Positions 62,496 to 64,000 of a stretch of DNA of 64,000 nt are shown here, piece after piece. The DNA comes from Salminus brasiliensis (Eukaryota > Chordata > Actinopteri > Characiformes > Bryconidae), in assembly GCF_030463535.1 (NCBI RefSeq), contig NC_132892.1, positions 29,104,341 through 29,168,340 of the forward strand, given 5' to 3'. The notes below the pieces were generated by a model. That model had not been told where the DNA came from and ran no database searches. It saw nothing but the letters and a program-made list of their open reading frames with translations. The translations under genes were made by a program, and so were the position numbers. Every line of letters begins with the position of its first letter. Position 1 is the first letter of the stretch.

Positions 62496-63837
62496 TGTGT
62501 GTGTGTATATGTATATAATGATAATATACATGTATGTATATATGACTCTTACTGGCTTAAAGGCTGTTATACATTTACAATATTCTCCAAAATAAAAAAC
62601 CTTATAAAAGCCACTCTTATTTGAGTTGACCTCGTGTAAGCTAGCTAAACATTTCACCCCAGGATCTTTACATTTCACTAACTAAAGTGCGATGACTTCT
62701 CGTTTGGTCAAGCCTTATCTCTAAGGTATTGATATTCATATTCTCAAATTCAAGAATTTAAAGTATAATTAAAAGTTAGACAGATGAAGAAACATGAAGA
62801 AAGTTTTCAATGTCCAGTAAAGTACTTTACATTTTAAAGACTTCTTCCTTCTTCACTGCATCATTAAAAGCACTTTTGCAGGTTAAATGACATTACAGTC
62901 AAACACAAACAGTTAAAATGTCCTTCAGTTTTTCAGTTTTTGACACAATGTGAATCTGGCAGTTTGTCTTTTAAAATTTCACGAATAATGGACCAATAGA
63001 AATGCCCCAAAATGACTTTGGAATAATCTGTTTACAATGGCCTCCACTGAAAGTTAAGAAGGTTTTTTTTCTTCTAGCTAAACATTTCACCCCAGGCTCT
63101 TGACGTTTCACTAACTAAAGTGAGTTCTCATTCGGTCAAGCCTTATCTCTAAGGTATTGATATTCATATTCTCAAATTCAAGAATTTGAAGTATAATTAA
63201 AAGTTAGACAGATGAAGAAACATGGAGAAAGTTTTCAATGTCTAGTAAAGTACTTTAAATATTAAAGATTTCTTCTTCTCATAAGCTGAATAAGCAGAAC
63301 AAGACCTTAAATCAAATACTGGTTTAAATACAGAAAGGGTTTCTTCTCCACTGTTTCAACAAACATGAATAAAAATAAATGTACAAATAATGAAGACTGA
63401 CTTTATATATCATGTAAAAAGAAAAAATAGATTCTATGTCTTAAAAAGGATCATGGCATTATCTATCTATCTTATGGAAAACACATATGGTAATTTATAG
63501 ATTTTGTATACAGATTGAAAAAGCTTTGTTTAAATATTTTCATGGTTTCATCTCAGTTTTCTCTTTTCTACATTTACAGATCTTCAGTATGACAACTGTA
63601 TTCACTGGACTTCCTCTAAAGGATTCAGCCTGCCCGAATTTACAGAAAGGATAGTGGTGAATGACGTCACCATCTTCTACCATGACAGCAGTACAAAGTC
63701 CAAAATGCCCTGTCCTGACTGGATCAACACCACTGCAGGAAGAGAGGAGTGGAGTATTATACATGAATGGTCAGATCACAACAGATATATTTTCAACCTT
63801 GGGTTTCAGTCGGCTAGTACACAGTTCAACCTGACAG
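62251..63837 (+). CDS. MHC class I-like unit 9, 5' part (signal and alpha1 exons)
   Basis: Exons 62251-62305 ([18 protein letters not shown]) and 63580-63837 (alpha1, 86 codons, good acceptor and GTAATC donor). Alpha1 has NCIHWTSS, with histidine where the other genes have tyrosine next to the first cysteine, VVNDVTIFYHDS, and a helix with EEWSIIHEWSDHNRYIFNL. Cysteines 7 and 45 and the terminal N-L-T site are kept. It resembles unit 5 alpha1 most closely. Intron 1 contains a foldback repeat and sequence that belongs in intron 3 of unit 8. Later exons lie beyond the right edge, so completeness is unknown. Confidence 0.8.
62414..62568. repeat. Foldback repeat with (TG)n loop
   Basis: Left arm 62414-62454 and right arm 62528-62568 are inverted copies (41 bp, one mismatch) starting aacagcctttaagc. 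The loop is a TG/TA microsatellite. It could be a tiny foldback transposon or a hairpin formed by local duplication. Confidence 0.85.
62645..63270 (+). repeat. Pair of roughly 195-bp direct repeats around intron-3-like sequence
   Basis: Copy 1 is about 62645-62845 and copy 2 about 63077-63270; both run from aaacatttcaccccaggctc (or gatc in copy 1) to the agtaaagtactttaaa region. Between them, 62841-63077 matches unit 8 intron 3 (58795-58975): cttccttcttcactgcatc, aaatgacattacagtc and ctgaaagttaagaag. Confidence 0.75.
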
Positions 63838-64000
63838 GTAATCTGCTTTTCTGCTGTTCAGTTTTGTGAACAAACAGTATAGAACGAGTGCAAACCTCTC
63901 CTGACTCTCCTAACTTTCACCCTTCATGGTCTTGCCCTGCTTACCTCTTTACTGTCCTTCTTCCTCCCTCAGATCCTCTGGTACTTCTTGCAGTCCCATG
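63838..64000. other. Start of unit 9 intron 2
   Basis: Sequence resembles the start of unit 1 intron 2 (gtaatctgcttt, acaaacagtatagaac, ctaactttcacccttcatgg). No exon is seen before the window ends. Confidence 0.6.

Overview
This is a stretch of vertebrate, almost certainly teleost fish, nuclear DNA. It has multi-exon genes with GT..AG introns, AT-rich introns and spacers, dinucleotide microsatellites, and fish-type repeats: L2-like and L1-like LINEs, tRNA-derived SINEs, Tc1/mariner, a Ty3/Gypsy chromovirus, and a MITE family that begins near CACTATATGGACAAAAGTATTGGG. The repeat set and the large array of non-classical MHC class I genes suggest an ostariophysan (characin, catfish or cyprinid relatives). 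That placement is inference, and I do not name a species.

The backbone is a head-to-tail, all-plus-strand tandem array of MHC class I-like heavy-chain genes. I see ten units: the 3' end of unit 0 (1-273), complete units 1 (3413-7601), 2 (9167-13922), 3 (15448-20243), 4 (21771-26557), 6 (32907-42767), 7 (51265-54738) and 8 (57171-60631), a broken unit 5 (28079-31448), and the 5' part of unit 9 (62251-63837, running off the right edge). A detached, decayed alpha2 exon lies between units 4 and 5. Every complete gene has six exons, all joined in phase 1: signal peptide 55 bp, alpha1 258 bp, alpha2 285 bp, alpha3 273 bp, connecting/transmembrane 105 bp (102 in unit 8), and a 14-bp exon ending in a very short cytoplasmic tail. 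The products are 328-329 residues. The alpha3 Ig domain looks normal. The groove lacks most classical peptide-anchor residues, and alpha1 carries an unusual invariant cysteine pair. I therefore read the genes as non-classical class I, possibly the teleost L lineage (low confidence on lineage).

Region by region: units 2-4 include a near-perfect 6,323-bp tandem duplication that makes unit 3 a precise chimera of unit 4 (front) and unit 2 (back). Unit 5 lacks exon 1 and the alpha1 splice donor. Unit 6 is swollen by an L2-like LINE, a SINE and a minisatellite in intron 1 and by a Tc1 element in intron 2, and has lost its proximal promoter. A 5.8-kb Gypsy element sits 61 bp upstream of the unit 7 start codon, with target-site duplication GAAAC. 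Unit 8 carries a SINE in intron 4. Unit 9 has intron-3-type sequence inside intron 1.

The predicted proteins would be type I membrane glycoproteins, probably pairing with beta2-microglobulin encoded elsewhere. IRF/ISRE-like sites near most start codons suggest interferon-responsive expression. Variation is concentrated in the alpha1 helix while alpha3 is almost invariant, as expected for a family evolving by duplication, gene conversion and local diversification.
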